This document shows positions 31,201 to 40,683 of a stretch of 64,000 nucleotides of DNA, one piece after another. Position 1 is the stretch's first letter, and each line of letters begins with the position of its first letter. The notes under the pieces were generated by a model. The model saw only the letters and a list, made by a program, of their open reading frames with translations. It did not search any database and was not told where the DNA came from. Origin of the DNA: Cryoendolithus antarcticus (Eukaryota > Ascomycota > Dothideomycetes > Cladosporiales > Cladosporiaceae); assembly GCA_002077065.1 (NCBI GenBank), contig NAJO01000015.1, positions 620,001 to 684,000 of the forward strand. Reading direction: 5' to 3'. Position numbers and translations under genes: made by a program.

Positions 31201-31341
31201 CACGCGAGCTGAGGTGGGTTGTATGACTGTTCCTGGCTGTGAGATGCGAGCAATCAACGCAGCTGAAGAACCCCGCGAAATTTTATGCTGTGCCTCGACC
31301 TGGCCGCAGATCGCTCCTAGACGCGTTCGGGAGCGTCGCAT
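28270..31341 (-). CDS. ADE3: C1-tetrahydrofolate synthase (trifunctional), putative dual localisation
   Basis: Trifunctional folate enzyme: 5,10-methylene-THF dehydrogenase, methenyl-THF cyclohydrolase and 10-formyl-THF synthetase, supplying one-carbon units for purines and formyl-Met. Intronless, 1023 residues. Residues ~1-75 are an Arg/Ser-rich mitochondrial presequence. Met81 (codon at 31099-31101, in NNPKMTATKIDG) begins the conserved protein and could start a cytosolic form. The dehydrogenase/cyclohydrolase domain (~82-390) has ILVQLPLPKHL, DVDGFG, TPCTPKGVM, VVIGRSDIVGSPV and PVPGGVGPMT. The synthetase domain (~400-1023) has the P-loop TPTPLGEGKSTTT, FGIKGGAAGGGYSQVIPM and LTGDIHAI. Budding yeast uses two genes (ADE3, MIS1); only one copy is visible here. 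Divergent from eIF3i, 296 bp apart. Confidence 0.97.
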   Translation of the reverse strand: MRRSRTRLGAICGQVEAQHKISRGSSAALIARISQPGTVIQPTSARVSALTGPANRKSRVTASQSYARPSCRTYAANNPKMTATKIDGTAIAKSIRERIHKEIDAKQAVNPRYKPSLKIIQVGERSDSSTYVRMKLKAAEEANIQCELVSLPESVSEYEVLETIEKFNNDPSIHGILVQLPLPKHLREYEVTSAVADEKDVDGFGANNIGELAKRGGRPLFTPCTPKGVMVLLQESGVELSGKNAVVIGRSDIVGSPVSYLLKNADATVTVCHSRTKDLPSIVKGADVVIAAIGKAGFVQGDWLKKDAVVIDVGTNYIPDESKKSGQRLVGDVDFDSAAEVASQITPVPGGVGPMTVAMLLQNVVDAANTYFDRQKSRQVTPLPLKLKQPVPSDIAVSRAQHPKLITRVAAEIGLATHEVEPYGAYKAKVSLDVLSRLEHRRNGRYVLVAGITPTPLGEGKSTTTVGLTQALCAHLGRVAFANVRQPSQGPTFGIKGGAAGGGYSQVIPMDEFNLHLTGDIHAITAANNLLAAAIDTRIFHEDTQKDGPLYKRLVPEKKGKREFVPIMSRRLKKLGITKTNPDDLTPEEITKFARLDIDPETITWRRVLDVNDRHLRGIKINQAPTESKAAPRETGFDISVASECMAVLALSTSLYDMRERLGRMVVASSRGGDAVTADDLGIGGALTALMKDALKPNLMQTLEGTPVFVHAGPFANISIGNSSIIADRVALKLAGTETDEDHNSKTGFVVTEAGFDFTMGGERFMNIKCRNSGLVPDVAVIVATVRALKVHGGGPEIKPGAQLAEVYRTENVEVLRKGCVNLKKHIENVRQYGVKVVVAINKFETDTPSEIEVIREEALAAGAEDAIAANHWAEGGAGAVDLAKGVIAACEKSDHSAFKLLYPTDSGDTKSRIEAIAQKMYGAASVSFSEEAQKKIDTYTRQGFGNLPICIAKTQYSLSHDAALKGAPTGFEVPIRDVRMAAGAGYLYALAADIQTIPGLPTAPGYLNVEVDTETGEIDGLF

Positions 31342-31637
31342 GCTTGTTTAATTGCTAAACGAAAGTGCCTTTAAATGAACGTGGTAGAGTGATGGATAGA
31401 TAGTCAAGATCATGAAACGCCTCACCAACGGTCAGATGCCTCGCCAATGGAGGCGAACTTGTATTTGCTGATTCGCGTGAAAAAAGTCCGGCATTTGATT
31501 AATCCAACGCGGTGAGTGACGGAGCTAAAAGTGTTCTGAGTCATGCGGTGCGCCTGAGCCAAGATTTCGAACGACTCCAAGCCAGGAGACGAGCAATTCC
31601 GCGCCACGAGACTATCTCCCTCTACCACACAGCAAAT
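31342..31637. promoter_or_regulatory. Short bidirectional promoter of C1-THF synthase and eIF3i
   Basis: Only 296 bp lie between the two ATGs, so both 5' leaders and promoters must overlap or abut here. Both are growth-linked housekeeping genes; joint control is inferred. Confidence 0.5.
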
Positions 31638-32660
31638 ATGAGACCCATACTACTATCCGGCCACGAACGTGCCTTGACACAGGTCAAATTCAGTAAGGAA
31701 GGAGATCTCATCTTCTCTGTCAGCAAAGATCACGTCGTCTGCGCGTGGTACAGCGCAAATGGCGAGCGATTTGGCGCCTACAAAGGCCACCAAGGCGCAC
31801 TCTGGACCGTAGATGTCGACCCAACCACCACCCTCCTCGCCACAGGCGGCGCTGATAATACCATGCGCCTCTGGGAAGTGCGCACAGGCAAGCTCCTCAA
31901 AACCTGGGACTACGCGACCTCAGTAAAGCGAGTCGAGTTCTCTGAAGACGGCCGACAACTCCTCGCAGTCACAGAAAAGCGAACCGGCCAGCTCAGCACA
32001 GTCTACATCTACGACATCTCCCCCGATCCCTCCGAGCCCGCGCCCTCCGAACACGCCCTGCGCATCGTAGTCGATGAGCAGCCGCGTGTGACCGTAGCAG
32101 GCTTCTCCTATCTAAACCACTTCATCATCATGGGCCACGAGGACGGCAGTGTCTCGCAATGGGACGCTAAGAGCGGTGAGCACATCAAGGACAACTACAG
32201 CCATGAAGACGGCATGCAGGTCTCCGACCTTCAGTGGAGTGCAGATCGCACCTACTTCCTCACAGCTTCCAAGGACAAGACGGCCAAACTCCACGACACG
32301 GCTACGCTCGAGGTGCTGAAAACCTACACAGCCGACACGCCCCTCAACTCCGCGGCCATCTGCCCGGACCCGCAACAGTATGTTATCCTCGGTGGTGGAC
32401 AGGCTGCTATGGATGTCACGACCACGTCGCAGCGACAAGGAAAGTTCGAGGCGAGGTTCTACCACAAGGTGTTTGAAGAGGAGATTGGCAGAGTGAGGGG
32501 ACATTTCGGCCCGCTGAACAGCGTGGCTGTCGATCCTACTGGGAAGTGCTATTGCTCAGGAGGTGAGGACGGGTATGTGCGCGTACATCACTTTGATCCG
32601 CCGTACTTTGACTTTCAGTTTGAGGTGGAGAGGGAGGCGAGAGCGGAGAGTCGGATTTGA
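31638..32660 (+). CDS. TIF34: Translation initiation factor eIF3 subunit i
   Basis: WD40 subunit of eIF3, the scaffold for the 43S preinitiation complex in the cytosol. Intronless, 340 residues. It starts [19 protein letters not shown], the conserved eIF3i N-terminus, so ATG 31638 is preferred although the frame is open further upstream. WD repeats are visible as [100 protein letters not shown], and the C-terminal [18 protein letters not shown] / [14 protein letters not shown]. Length and order match the family (about 340). Very sure. Confidence 0.97.
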   Translation: MRPILLSGHERALTQVKFSKEGDLIFSVSKDHVVCAWYSANGERFGAYKGHQGALWTVDVDPTTTLLATGGADNTMRLWEVRTGKLLKTWDYATSVKRVEFSEDGRQLLAVTEKRTGQLSTVYIYDISPDPSEPAPSEHALRIVVDEQPRVTVAGFSYLNHFIIMGHEDGSVSQWDAKSGEHIKDNYSHEDGMQVSDLQWSADRTYFLTASKDKTAKLHDTATLEVLKTYTADTPLNSAAICPDPQQYVILGGGQAAMDVTTTSQRQGKFEARFYHKVFEEEIGRVRGHFGPLNSVAVDPTGKCYCSGGEDGYVRVHHFDPPYFDFQFEVEREARAESRI

Positions 32661-33041
32661 GGGTGATGAAAGGAAGTAGAAAGGACGCGGACACGGCGAA
32701 GGCGTTGGAGGCGCAGTGTGGGAAACGCACGACACGATGCGATGTGGGACGCTAAAAGCTGCTTCACGTCGGCTATGATGCCAGTGAGGAGGTATGTGCA
32801 CGGAAGTTGCTAACTCAGAATACACTGCTTACGGTGCTCATCCACTCCAAGGTGGCCTCCATCTCGACCAATGATACACGTGCAGAATTCCTGCGATCTC
32901 CTCAGACGTCGCTCATCTACCATGTCCGCCTCATTATGCGATGCCCTCGTAATGCATGTACCAACTCACGCCATCGGCCAAAAGCCGTCCCAAAGCCATG
33001 TATCGAAGAAACGAAGCTCTCATCACTCCCAATCACGAGAC
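32661..33041. other. Intergenic region between convergent genes
   Basis: 0.38 kb between the stops of eIF3i and the Dbf2-like kinase; it must hold both polyadenylation regions. Nothing else seen. Confidence 0.4.
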
Positions 33042-35146
33042 TTAGAAAATGGTCCCAAACGTCTCGTCCACATTACCCAGGCCCTTTCTCGGACTAGTCG
33101 GCTTGCCGTCATCATCAGTGGCGGGCTTGCGGTGCCTGTAAATCATGTCAGCAGCTTTCCTCCGAACCTGGCGCAGATCAGGATGACATACTTGAAAGTA
33201 AATCCCACAAACAGACTCCGATCCATCTTCCCATCCCTCTCCGCCATCTTCTCCAACGCCTCCTGCTTCTCAAGCACCTCTTTGTACTTTGCCATGTCCT
33301 TCTCACTTCCAAAGTCGTCAAAGTAGCCAGCGTCGGTCTCACTGTCCAGCTCGGGCACAAAAGGCGCTCTCTCGCTTCTCAGCCTCTCCCAGCTGACCTC
33401 ACGGAAGTAATCATGCATCTGCACTTGCTTCATTCCCTGCAAGCGATTCGCTTTCACAGCAATGAGCCGCGTGATGAGGTCCCACGTCCTGCGGGAGAGG
33501 AAGTACGAGGGGTCCTCGTACTCCGGCTTGCGGAGCACAGACTGCCAGCGCTTCAAGTTCTGCCATGTCTCATCCACGCTCGCGCCTGCGAAAGGTGGAT
33601 AGCCAGCCAGGGCTTCGAAGAGCATGCAGCCGAGACTCCAGTAGTCGACAGTGGAGTCGTATTCCTCACCCTTCAACACTTCCGGCGCCATGTAGTCCGG
33701 CGATCCGACGATGGACTTAGCGTAGTTCTTGTCGCGTTCGCGTAGCGAGCGGTAACCTTCACGACGCTCGCGGATCGAGCGGGATTCGGTCGGGTTGTTG
33801 AGATTGAAGGGATTGGCACTGGAGGGCATGTTGCCGACTGACTCGAGCTTGATGCGCATCGATTCGATCTTGGCTGGGGCGAGGAAGCCGGCTGCGAGGC
33901 CGAAGTCGGTGAGCTTGACGTGGCCGGTGCCGTCGATGAGGAAGTTTTCGGGCTTGAGATCGCGGTGGATGTAGCCGAGTTGGTGCAGGGCGTCTACACA
34001 GAGGAACATCTCAGATATGTAGAAGCGGGCGTGGCGGTTGTGGAGGACACCTGTGTTATTGAGGAGAGTGCGGAAGTCGCCGCCGGGGACATACTCCATG
34101 GCGAGATAGATGCTTGAGTCATCTTGGAAGGAGTAAAGGAGACGGACTAGCCAGTCTGACTTGGCTGTTGTGAGAATGTCGCGTTCCGTCAGGACATGGC
34201 GGACTTCATCGAGCTTGAAGAGGAGCTTCTTTGACATTATCTTGAGGGCGCAGACTTCGCGTGTGTCTTTCTTCTGAGCAAGGTAGACTTGACCGTAGCC
34301 GCCCTGGCCGACTTGGGTGAGGATTTGGAAGTCACCGTGCCTGAGCTTGGTGCGACGTTGGCGGAGGTTTGTTCTCTCGTGGTTGAGGTATGTCCGCCAG
34401 CTCTTGTTGTACTGATCTTTCTCGGCCTCAGATGCCTCCTCGGCTGGAATGTGATTGCCCTCCTTGAACGCAGACAAGCGGTTCTGTCGGTTTGCGGTGT
34501 ATGACAGTAGATCGAAGTAGTAGTCGAGAAAGTACAGCTGCGTAACATTCGCCAGTCTCTTAACAGCCGGTCTCCGCAACTTCTCCTGCTCCTCTGGTGT
34601 CGGGGCAGCCACCACGTTCGCCTGCTGCTGCTGAGCCTGCCTCGTGGGTGAATGATCCTCGCGTGGCTTGTACACATCCTGTCTGCTCTGAGCAGCCTGG
34701 TTAAGGTAGCTGTTCCGCTCTTGCAGTGCAGGTCTATGTGCTGGCGGCGTGTTCTCCTTCCCCTGTTTGCGTGTTGGGCTGCCAGGTGCTCCTGCCTTCG
34801 CATCTTGCACGCTGAAAGGGTCCTGGTCTGCATGCCTCGTTGGCGAAGCGGTAGGCTGTTGCTTCGACTGCAATGCTTTGGTGTTTGGCTGCCCTTGTGT
34901 CGGCATAAGCTTCATGGCGTTGGAGAAGACATCGGGTAGATCGAACGCTCCTGGAGGCATGCGGCTCTTGCTTGGGCTGCCTTGTGGCGTCTGCACAGGC
35001 GAGATGAACGCTGGGTCATCGTAATCAGGTGTTCCTGGCGCATCGTTTGCGTTATTGGAAGAGCGAGTGTGTAGTAGTGGCGGTGGTATGGGTAAGGCAA
35101 AGTCATGGTTCTGACCGCCCACCTTCAATGGCGTGCCTGGCGCCAT
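33042..35146 (-). CDS. DBF2: NDR/Dbf2-family Ser/Thr protein kinase (septation / mitotic exit)
   Basis: AGC kinase of the Dbf2/SidB type, the terminal kinase of the septation initiation/mitotic exit network, active with Mob1 at spindle poles and septa. Exons 33192-35146 and 33042-33135 (56-nt intron) give 682 residues. A disordered Pro/Gln-rich N-terminus (~1-190) is followed by the Mob-binding region (VTQLYFLDYYFDLLSYTANRQNRL) and the kinase domain from ~271. Kinase landmarks are GQGGYGQVYLA, ALKIMSKK, YIHRDLKPENFLID and LTDFGL. An insert of ~60 residues follows, then NYAKSIVGSPDYMAPEVL. This insert between DFG and APE is the NDR-family mark. The C-terminal hydrophobic motif is FVGFTFK, completed by HRKP from the second exon. 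The start is ATG 35146 (MAPGTPLK). Very sure of family. Confidence 0.95.
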
Positions 35147-35917
35147 TGTGTTGAACGAGACGTTCAACTTTGGTTCAGGCCAAGTCTGCGTGATCGATAA
35201 TGCTCAGCAGAGCATGTGAGATGGTAACGACAGGGTAGAAGAGAAGTGTGGTGGCATTGAAAGCGTGACGTTGATTGTTCAAGTGCGGGATCGCGAAGCC
35301 CAAACAAAAAGCTCCCCGCCCAGCAACGCGTCTGCATGCCTTGATGCCTGACCGAGCGACACCGAGCCGTCATTCACGTATTCATACCACTACCATACCG
35401 AAATAAACCACTGTATCTGCAAGTCACAGGGGTGAGGCTACGATCATGTACACGTTGACCTGCCATGTGAGACCTCCCACGCCAAGCGCGTCGCTCACGA
35501 AAGCTTTGTTGGCGTCTTACCTCACGCCCAGATGCCCCCGGGAAACATTTGCATTGCGCCTGTAACAGGCCAAGCGAACTGTTCTGATCGGCACGAGCGT
35601 GTTCGAGAGTGCTTTGTGGGAGCAAGTGGTGTTGCAAGGAGTTGCGATGCGCCGCTGTACCTCACAGTGAGTTCTGCGGCGAAGCAATTGCCGACCACGT
35701 GTTGGCAGTGCAGAGGAGCGTAGTATACAACGCTAGAACTCATATACACCATTCGCCTCCTGAAAGACCATCATTGCCTGGACCTGAGCCTCTTGGCGTA
35801 TCTCGGTTTCGTGGCAGACTTGCCACCTGGTGCAGGCTGTTCGTGTTGATATGCCCATGAGTGGCTTCATGCGCCTTTCGCGGACATTCGGATCCCATCA
35901 AGTAGATTCATGAACAT
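35147..35917. other. Intergenic region, no gene seen
   Basis: 0.77 kb upstream of the kinase gene and downstream of NAC-beta. Short frames have no recognisable features. Confidence 0.4.
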
Positions 35918-36622
35918 CTACTCGACATCACCCTTGGTCTCGAAGTTCTCCCCCTCGACCAGATCCGGTATCTCATCATCGTCATCGTCCTTCTTGTCCT
36001 CTCCCTCACCGCTCTTCTGCAAGCTCTGGTAACTCTCCGCCAACTTACGCAGTGATGCGAGCGAGTCGGGGCCGAGCTGGTTCAAAATACCGGGAACGAG
36101 CTCAGTCAGCTCCTTGTCCTCGCCGTTGCCGTAGATCGCGAAGGTGTTCGAGGGTACAGATGCGTGAACTGAGATCCGTTAGTCCTGGCCTCCCACTCGC
36201 TGAGACCCGATCTCGTGTGTATAGACTCACCCTTTGGTGCGGAGAAGTGAATGACGTTCCCGTCCGCCTTGAACATGTTGACCTCCTCGATTTGCGTGAT
36301 GGGCTGGACGTTCATCTTCTTGAGCGCAGCTTGGAGCTTCTTGTCATCGGCACCGGAGTTCCTGGTGACCTTCTTGACCTTCCGTCTGGGTGTGCCCTTT
36401 CCGCTGATTCGAAAGTTAGTTGTCTGATCTCACTTCCGACATGATCTGCCTGTCTCCCGCCCGCCCGAGTTCTCCAGCTCTTTGAACCGGTCATGGACAG
36501 GTGGAGGTCTTCGACTTACCCTGTCAACTTGTTAGCGCACATTCCCTCATGTGAGATCTTCTTTTGCGTCACTTACCAATGCGCACTGCATTTTGCATGC
36601 GGGCCAGCTTCTCGTGATCCAT
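35918..36622 (-). CDS. EGD1: Nascent polypeptide-associated complex beta subunit, with apparent 1-nt exon
   Basis: NAC-beta (BTF3 family) binds ribosomes near the exit tunnel and pairs with NAC-alpha to shield nascent chains. Exons by family conservation are 36577-36622, the single base 36520, 36231-36403 and 35918-36168, giving 156 residues. The N-terminus reads [16 protein letters not shown] followed by [11 protein letters not shown] (ribosome-binding RRKVKK). The NAC domain ([57 protein letters not shown]) and an acidic tail ([19 protein letters not shown]) follow. Exon 1 ends in phase 1 and the next conserved exon starts in phase 2, so joining them directly shifts the frame. Introns 36521-36576 and 36404-36519, each with good gtaagt donor, ctaac branch and cag acceptor, leave one G between them and restore ATT GGC GGA AAG. 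Sure of the gene; the microexon needs transcript proof. Confidence 0.94.
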
Positions 36623-37259
36623 GATGGCGGTGAAGTGTAATGAAGCGTGCCGGATCGAAGCACTGTAGTATACGAAGAGAATGAGGATATGACTGTCTCA
36701 CTTTCTACGGCCGCAAGTTCATCGACAGCACGAGGAAGAAGTGCAGTCGGGTGTGCTCGCGAAAGTGCGCTGGAGCTCTCACGAAGGTCTTGGCAGCCGA
36801 CTCCACGGCATAAATTCTGAATCGTACCGCCACAACACCTCGGACATCATAACAAGTCAATCTCTCCGTTTGACATGACGACCAACGGATGACCAGACTA
36901 CATTACACAATGCGCTGCCAGGAGCCAGCTTGGATGCGCATTGCAAGCACTTCGGACCATGCAGGCTGAAGTCTGTTCGCATACTATGCCAATTTTGTGC
37001 GACGAAGAGGTCAGACTTGCAAGACTGGTTTTCTCATTGAGCACAGCAGTCTATCGTCAATTGCGAAGCTCTGCACACCTACCATACCCATGAATCGTAG
37101 CGCACTTGTTGCTAATCCAAATGATGGCCCCATCGCCCTGAAGCAATCACGGTCTGTCGCAATCCTCTCCCGAATGATATTTCCGTGACCCTACCACCAA
37201 GTTTAGTCCCATGATCTCACGCGAGCAATGCGCTGCATTTACACTCACAAGGCGAACGG
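36623..37259. other. Intergenic region between NAC-beta and the second MGCFLS gene
   Basis: 0.64 kb. It contains the promoter of leftward NAC-beta and the 3' flank of the MGCFLS gene. No further feature recognised. Confidence 0.4.
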
Positions 37260-37448
37260 TCAATGACCACTGTCGTCTCCAAGCTTGTTACCAGCCAGTG
37301 ACTGGGCCTCAGTCTTTTCAATCTGACGACGTCGACGTTTGTCGATCGCCTTATCCAAGGTTGACGGCTGAATGACCATCTTTGGGGGATTCGTGGCACG
37401 TCCATGCTCGTCGTGTTCGTACACAGGCGCGGACAAGAAGCAGCCCAT
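37260..37448 (-). CDS. MGCFLS-type small putative lipoprotein, copy 2
   Basis: A 62-residue frame starting MGCFLSAPVYEHDEHGRATN and ending in a Lys/Arg-Glu helix (AIDKRRRRQIEKTEA) plus NKLGDDSGH. It is the paralogue of the gene at 14998-15189; about half of the positions are identical, clustered at the N-terminal MGCFLS-P-Y, DEH-R and the C-terminal IEKTEA...GD-SGH. The Gly2-Cys3 start predicts myristoylation and palmitoylation, so plasma-membrane or endomembrane attachment is likely. Upstream DNA also matches the other copy (see the promoter feature at 37522-37604). Intronless. No known domain and no function assigned. Confidence 0.75.
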   Translation of the reverse strand: MGCFLSAPVYEHDEHGRATNPPKMVIQPSTLDKAIDKRRRRQIEKTEAQSLAGNKLGDDSGH

Positions 37449-37521
37449 GATGTGTGGTTGATGAGATGTGTATGATGTGTTTGCTATCTAATGGACATGA
37501 AGGTGAGATCGGGCAGAACGG

Positions 37522-37604
37522 CGCAGCGTACTAGCTATTTGATCATTCGCGCGATACACACTCGTATTGAGGCGCAGTGCATGTGGTGAAGGTGTCAAGT
37601 GACC
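37522..37604 (-). promoter_or_regulatory. Promoter blocks shared by the two MGCFLS genes
   Basis: On the minus strand, TAGCTAGTACGCTGCG (37522-37537) lies 74-89 nt before the ATG. At the other copy the same block, with two extra bases, lies 70-87 nt before the ATG. GGTCACTTGACACC (37591-37604) recurs as GGTCACTTGATACC at 14812-14825. Retention of short blocks amid diverged flanks suggests regulatory sites or a common duplication origin. Confidence 0.55.
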
Positions 37605-37932
37605 GCTGCTAGGTGAGCGAAGACGGAAACTTACAGTATCAAGTGTCAAACCTACGCCTTAGTGATGAGGGATAGCGCGCATCACGGGTGGCATTCTTCC
37701 GAATCTGCGCCACTTCGACACAACGTCTTGCAAGTTAGCATGAGAAGTCGTAGTGGGAAAGGGGGGCAGACGATGGAGACTGCGCTGCAAAGTGATCTCG
37801 CCGTTGGTCGTAGATTCTTTAACTATGTCCGTTCTCAACCTGTTGAGCACGGTCATTGTCGGCCAGACTTCCTACAGCAGAACGTCACTGGATCAAGTCT
37901 AGGTTCTAACACCTCGTGACATGTCATAGCCT
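37605..37932. other. Intergenic region, no gene seen
   Basis: About 0.33 kb between the shared promoter blocks and the stop of the TPP enzyme gene. No feature recognised. Confidence 0.4.
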
Positions 37933-39934
37933 TCATCCGACTGTAACAGCCCTCCCTCCACCGAACTTCCCTTCCGGCCCCTCGAGCTGTGCCTCCAGCA
38001 CCGCACATACACCGCTCTCCACAGCTTTCCTCGCCTCAGGCAGCAGTTTCGCCAGCTCCTCAACAGTCCCAGCCACACCAGTCCAGCACTTTCCTCCACT
38101 CGCCGCCTTCGCGATACCCGGATAGTCAGGTGTAGGCGCAAAGCTGATGTTTAGATCTTCGTTCGTAGCCTTCGAGCCTGCGCCATCAGGGTGGACTAGT
38201 AGAAGGGATTTTCTGGGTGCATTCCAGCCTGCGATTGAAGTCAGTCGAATACTAAAATCAGACAGGAAAGTAGATTATCTCACCCTTATTGTTCAACACA
38301 ATAGTCAACACCGGTATCTCATACCTCTGCGCAATCCAATACACACTCCCCGGCACACTAAACAAATACGTCCCATCGCCCACAACCTGACACACAAACT
38401 TGCCCTTCCCCTTACCCCCAGCCAAGACATCACTAGCCAATTTGATCCCGAGCGCGCCGCCGCCAGACCACCCCAAGCCGCCGCCGCCGCAATTGATCCA
38501 GCTTCCAGGCAGGGTAGCTTGGATCTGATCCGCGACGAAAGCTGTGTTCGTCACGGCTTCGACAGCCCAGATGGTATCTTGGGGCAGCGCTTTGCGGACT
38601 TCGGACATGAGGTAGGAGCAAGCGAACGTCCCGTCCTCGCCGGACTTGGCTTGGGATTTGATGAGGTCGAGGCGCGCAGTGTGCTTCTCTTGTAGGGTAG
38701 TCCAGCGATCAGCGAAGACTTTCGACTCGATCTTCGCGCTGAGCTTGGACGTTATGTAAGCTGTAATCTGCATTATTGCCGTCTCAGCATCGGCTTTGTA
38801 GCGTGCTAAAGCGGGAATGTAGAAGACGGGCATCTGCTGTTTTAGCGGATCGACGTCGATGTGGATGATTTTCGCGGAAGTCTTCGGCTTGCATTGGGTG
38901 GGTATCCAGGGGACGTCGACGTCAAGGCAGAGGATCACGTCGGCGGTTTTGATGCTTTCTTCTACGCCGTAGCGGAGTCCGAGCCAGGCTGGGTGGTTCG
39001 CGGGGAAGCACATGTCGCTGCCACCGGTGTCTAGTACTCGAAGTCCCTTGACCGCGTCCGCGAGACCTACCAGCGCTCCAACAGCAGCGTGATTTCGTCC
39101 CGAGTACCCAGTGATCAACAGCGGCTCCTCAGCCTCCACCAGCATCTCCGCAATCGACTGCACTTGTCTCGAACTCAATCCTCCAAGCTCAATGGGTTTC
39201 CAATGCTCCTGCTCTAACTTATAAGGCTCAATATCCTCCTCCATAGCCTCCCTAGCACCGAGCAAATAAACCGGCCCCCTGGGCTCACTCTTCGCAAAAC
39301 TGAGTGCCCGATTGACCAACTGCTTCACATTCCTCCCCCGCTTGATCTCCCCCGTATACCGACAATACTGGCTCACAATCTGCTTCTGATCCGGCACATC
39401 CTGGATCCAATGGATGTACTCCGTCCGACTGCCCCGATACTCGCCTTCAATCGTATACGGACTCAAGCCCGCGAAGATCAGGACTGGAGCGCGGCCGCAG
39501 GAGGCGTTGTGGACAGCCGCGCCGAGACCTTGCGTGCCGACGTCGACGTGGACTATGACGCATTGAGGCGTGTTGGTCAGGCGGGCGTAGCCGTCTGCCA
39601 TGGAGAGGGCGACCATTTCGTTTGGGCAGGTTATGATTCGGGGGAAGGTTGTGGGGGTTTCCATTTGGCCTTTTACTATGGCTTCGATTATGGAGGGGTG
39701 GTCGCTGCCGAGATTGACGAAGACGTGGGTGACGCCGGCCTGTGGGTTGTCAGGACTGAAAATTAAATTTCGAGAGTTGAAGCACATGGGCCCTACGAAC
39801 CTCCCATAGTGCTTCGAAGAAGGCGAAGGACGCTGTGTATAGTCTGTGTCTCGAGATCAGCAAGTCGTGGTGGAAATGCTGGATAGGCGTGCTCACGGCT
39901 TGCTGCCATTGGAGGTTCCATTGGTGGTCGCCAT
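37933..39934 (-). CDS. Thiamine diphosphate-dependent decarboxylase/lyase (acetolactate synthase-like)
   Basis: Member of the TPP enzyme superfamily (benzoylformate decarboxylase / acetolactate synthase-like / oxalyl-CoA decarboxylase group). Exons 39897-39934, 39801-39843, 38284-39739 and 37933-38228 with introns of 53, 61 and 55 nt give 610 residues. The start is MATTNGTSNGSKP, joined to LYTASFAFFEALWE and then AGVTHVFVNLGSDHPSI. The catalytic Glu is in CPNEMVALSMADGYAR. The cofactor motif GDG...N is GDGTYLFSVPGSVYWIAQRY...VLNNKG, with WNAPRKS completed by the last exon. No presequence or PTS1 (ends RAVTVG), so probably cytosolic. Not the branched-chain biosynthetic acetolactate synthase, which is mitochondrial. 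Exact substrate not readable. Confidence 0.9.
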
Positions 39935-40683
39935 CTTGCTGCTCTCGTCACGCGGACAAGCTATACTGTCAATGGTCTTCGAACAGGGGCCGTCTGAAGC
40001 ACGCGCGGTTGCAGGTGAAGGGCGCTGGAGAGCACGGAGCAGGGAACAGAGAGATGTCGAGCAGTACTTGGCCTGAGATCGAGAGAGCTACTGTTGCAAA
40101 GTCGCGTTCCTATGCCGACGAGAGAACCGAAGCCGGGTGTCGTTCAGACGAAGAGCCGACATGTACTCCCAGCTGGCGATGAGTTGTCTCCGTACCCCGC
40201 AGAGTGGATGGACCACAGGGATCATGGGGATTGCATTAGCGGAACTGGTCCCGCTACACTACTGTAAAAGTCGTGATACGGCAGTAGAAACCTCTCGTAT
40301 GCCACGTGACAGCGCGTTCAGAGGCAGGCTGACCTGGGTGCACTCAATGGGGGGCGAGGCGTCAGTTTGTCAATGCATTATTGAGACCCGCGGACACCAC
40401 CTCGTATGAGCCCTGTGTGCTAAAATGCCTAACACGCGCCAGTTGATAAACCAGAAGCCCCTGTCTCAAGAGGACTCGCGACTGACCGTGCAAACAGGCA
40501 TGAAGAAATTACGGCTGATCAAAGTGGAGGCCTCAGGGACTGTGCGATCGACAGGATCTTATGAGGTGGGTATTCACTGAACTTTTACCATCCTCAGACG
40601 CCTCGACGACTTGCACAGCCCCCCCTTGGGGGCATCTTGGGCATGTACGTCTTTGACTTGCTCTGGAGCTACGCTGCGCAAGT
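39935..40683. other. Intergenic region between divergent genes
   Basis: 0.75 kb with the upstream regions of the TPP enzyme (left) and the HET-domain gene (right). Some of the right part may be transcribed as a 5' exon of the HET gene. Nothing recognised. Confidence 0.4.

Noticed and set aside
34237..34833. 198-residue minus-strand frame inside the kinase gene
   Set aside because: Alternative frame of the Dbf2-like kinase; Arg/Thr-rich translation without structure.
36388..36577. Alternative NAC-beta model using a 16-nt cryptic exon
   Set aside because: Would leave a 30-nt final intron and insert residues into the conserved [12 protein letters not shown] segment.
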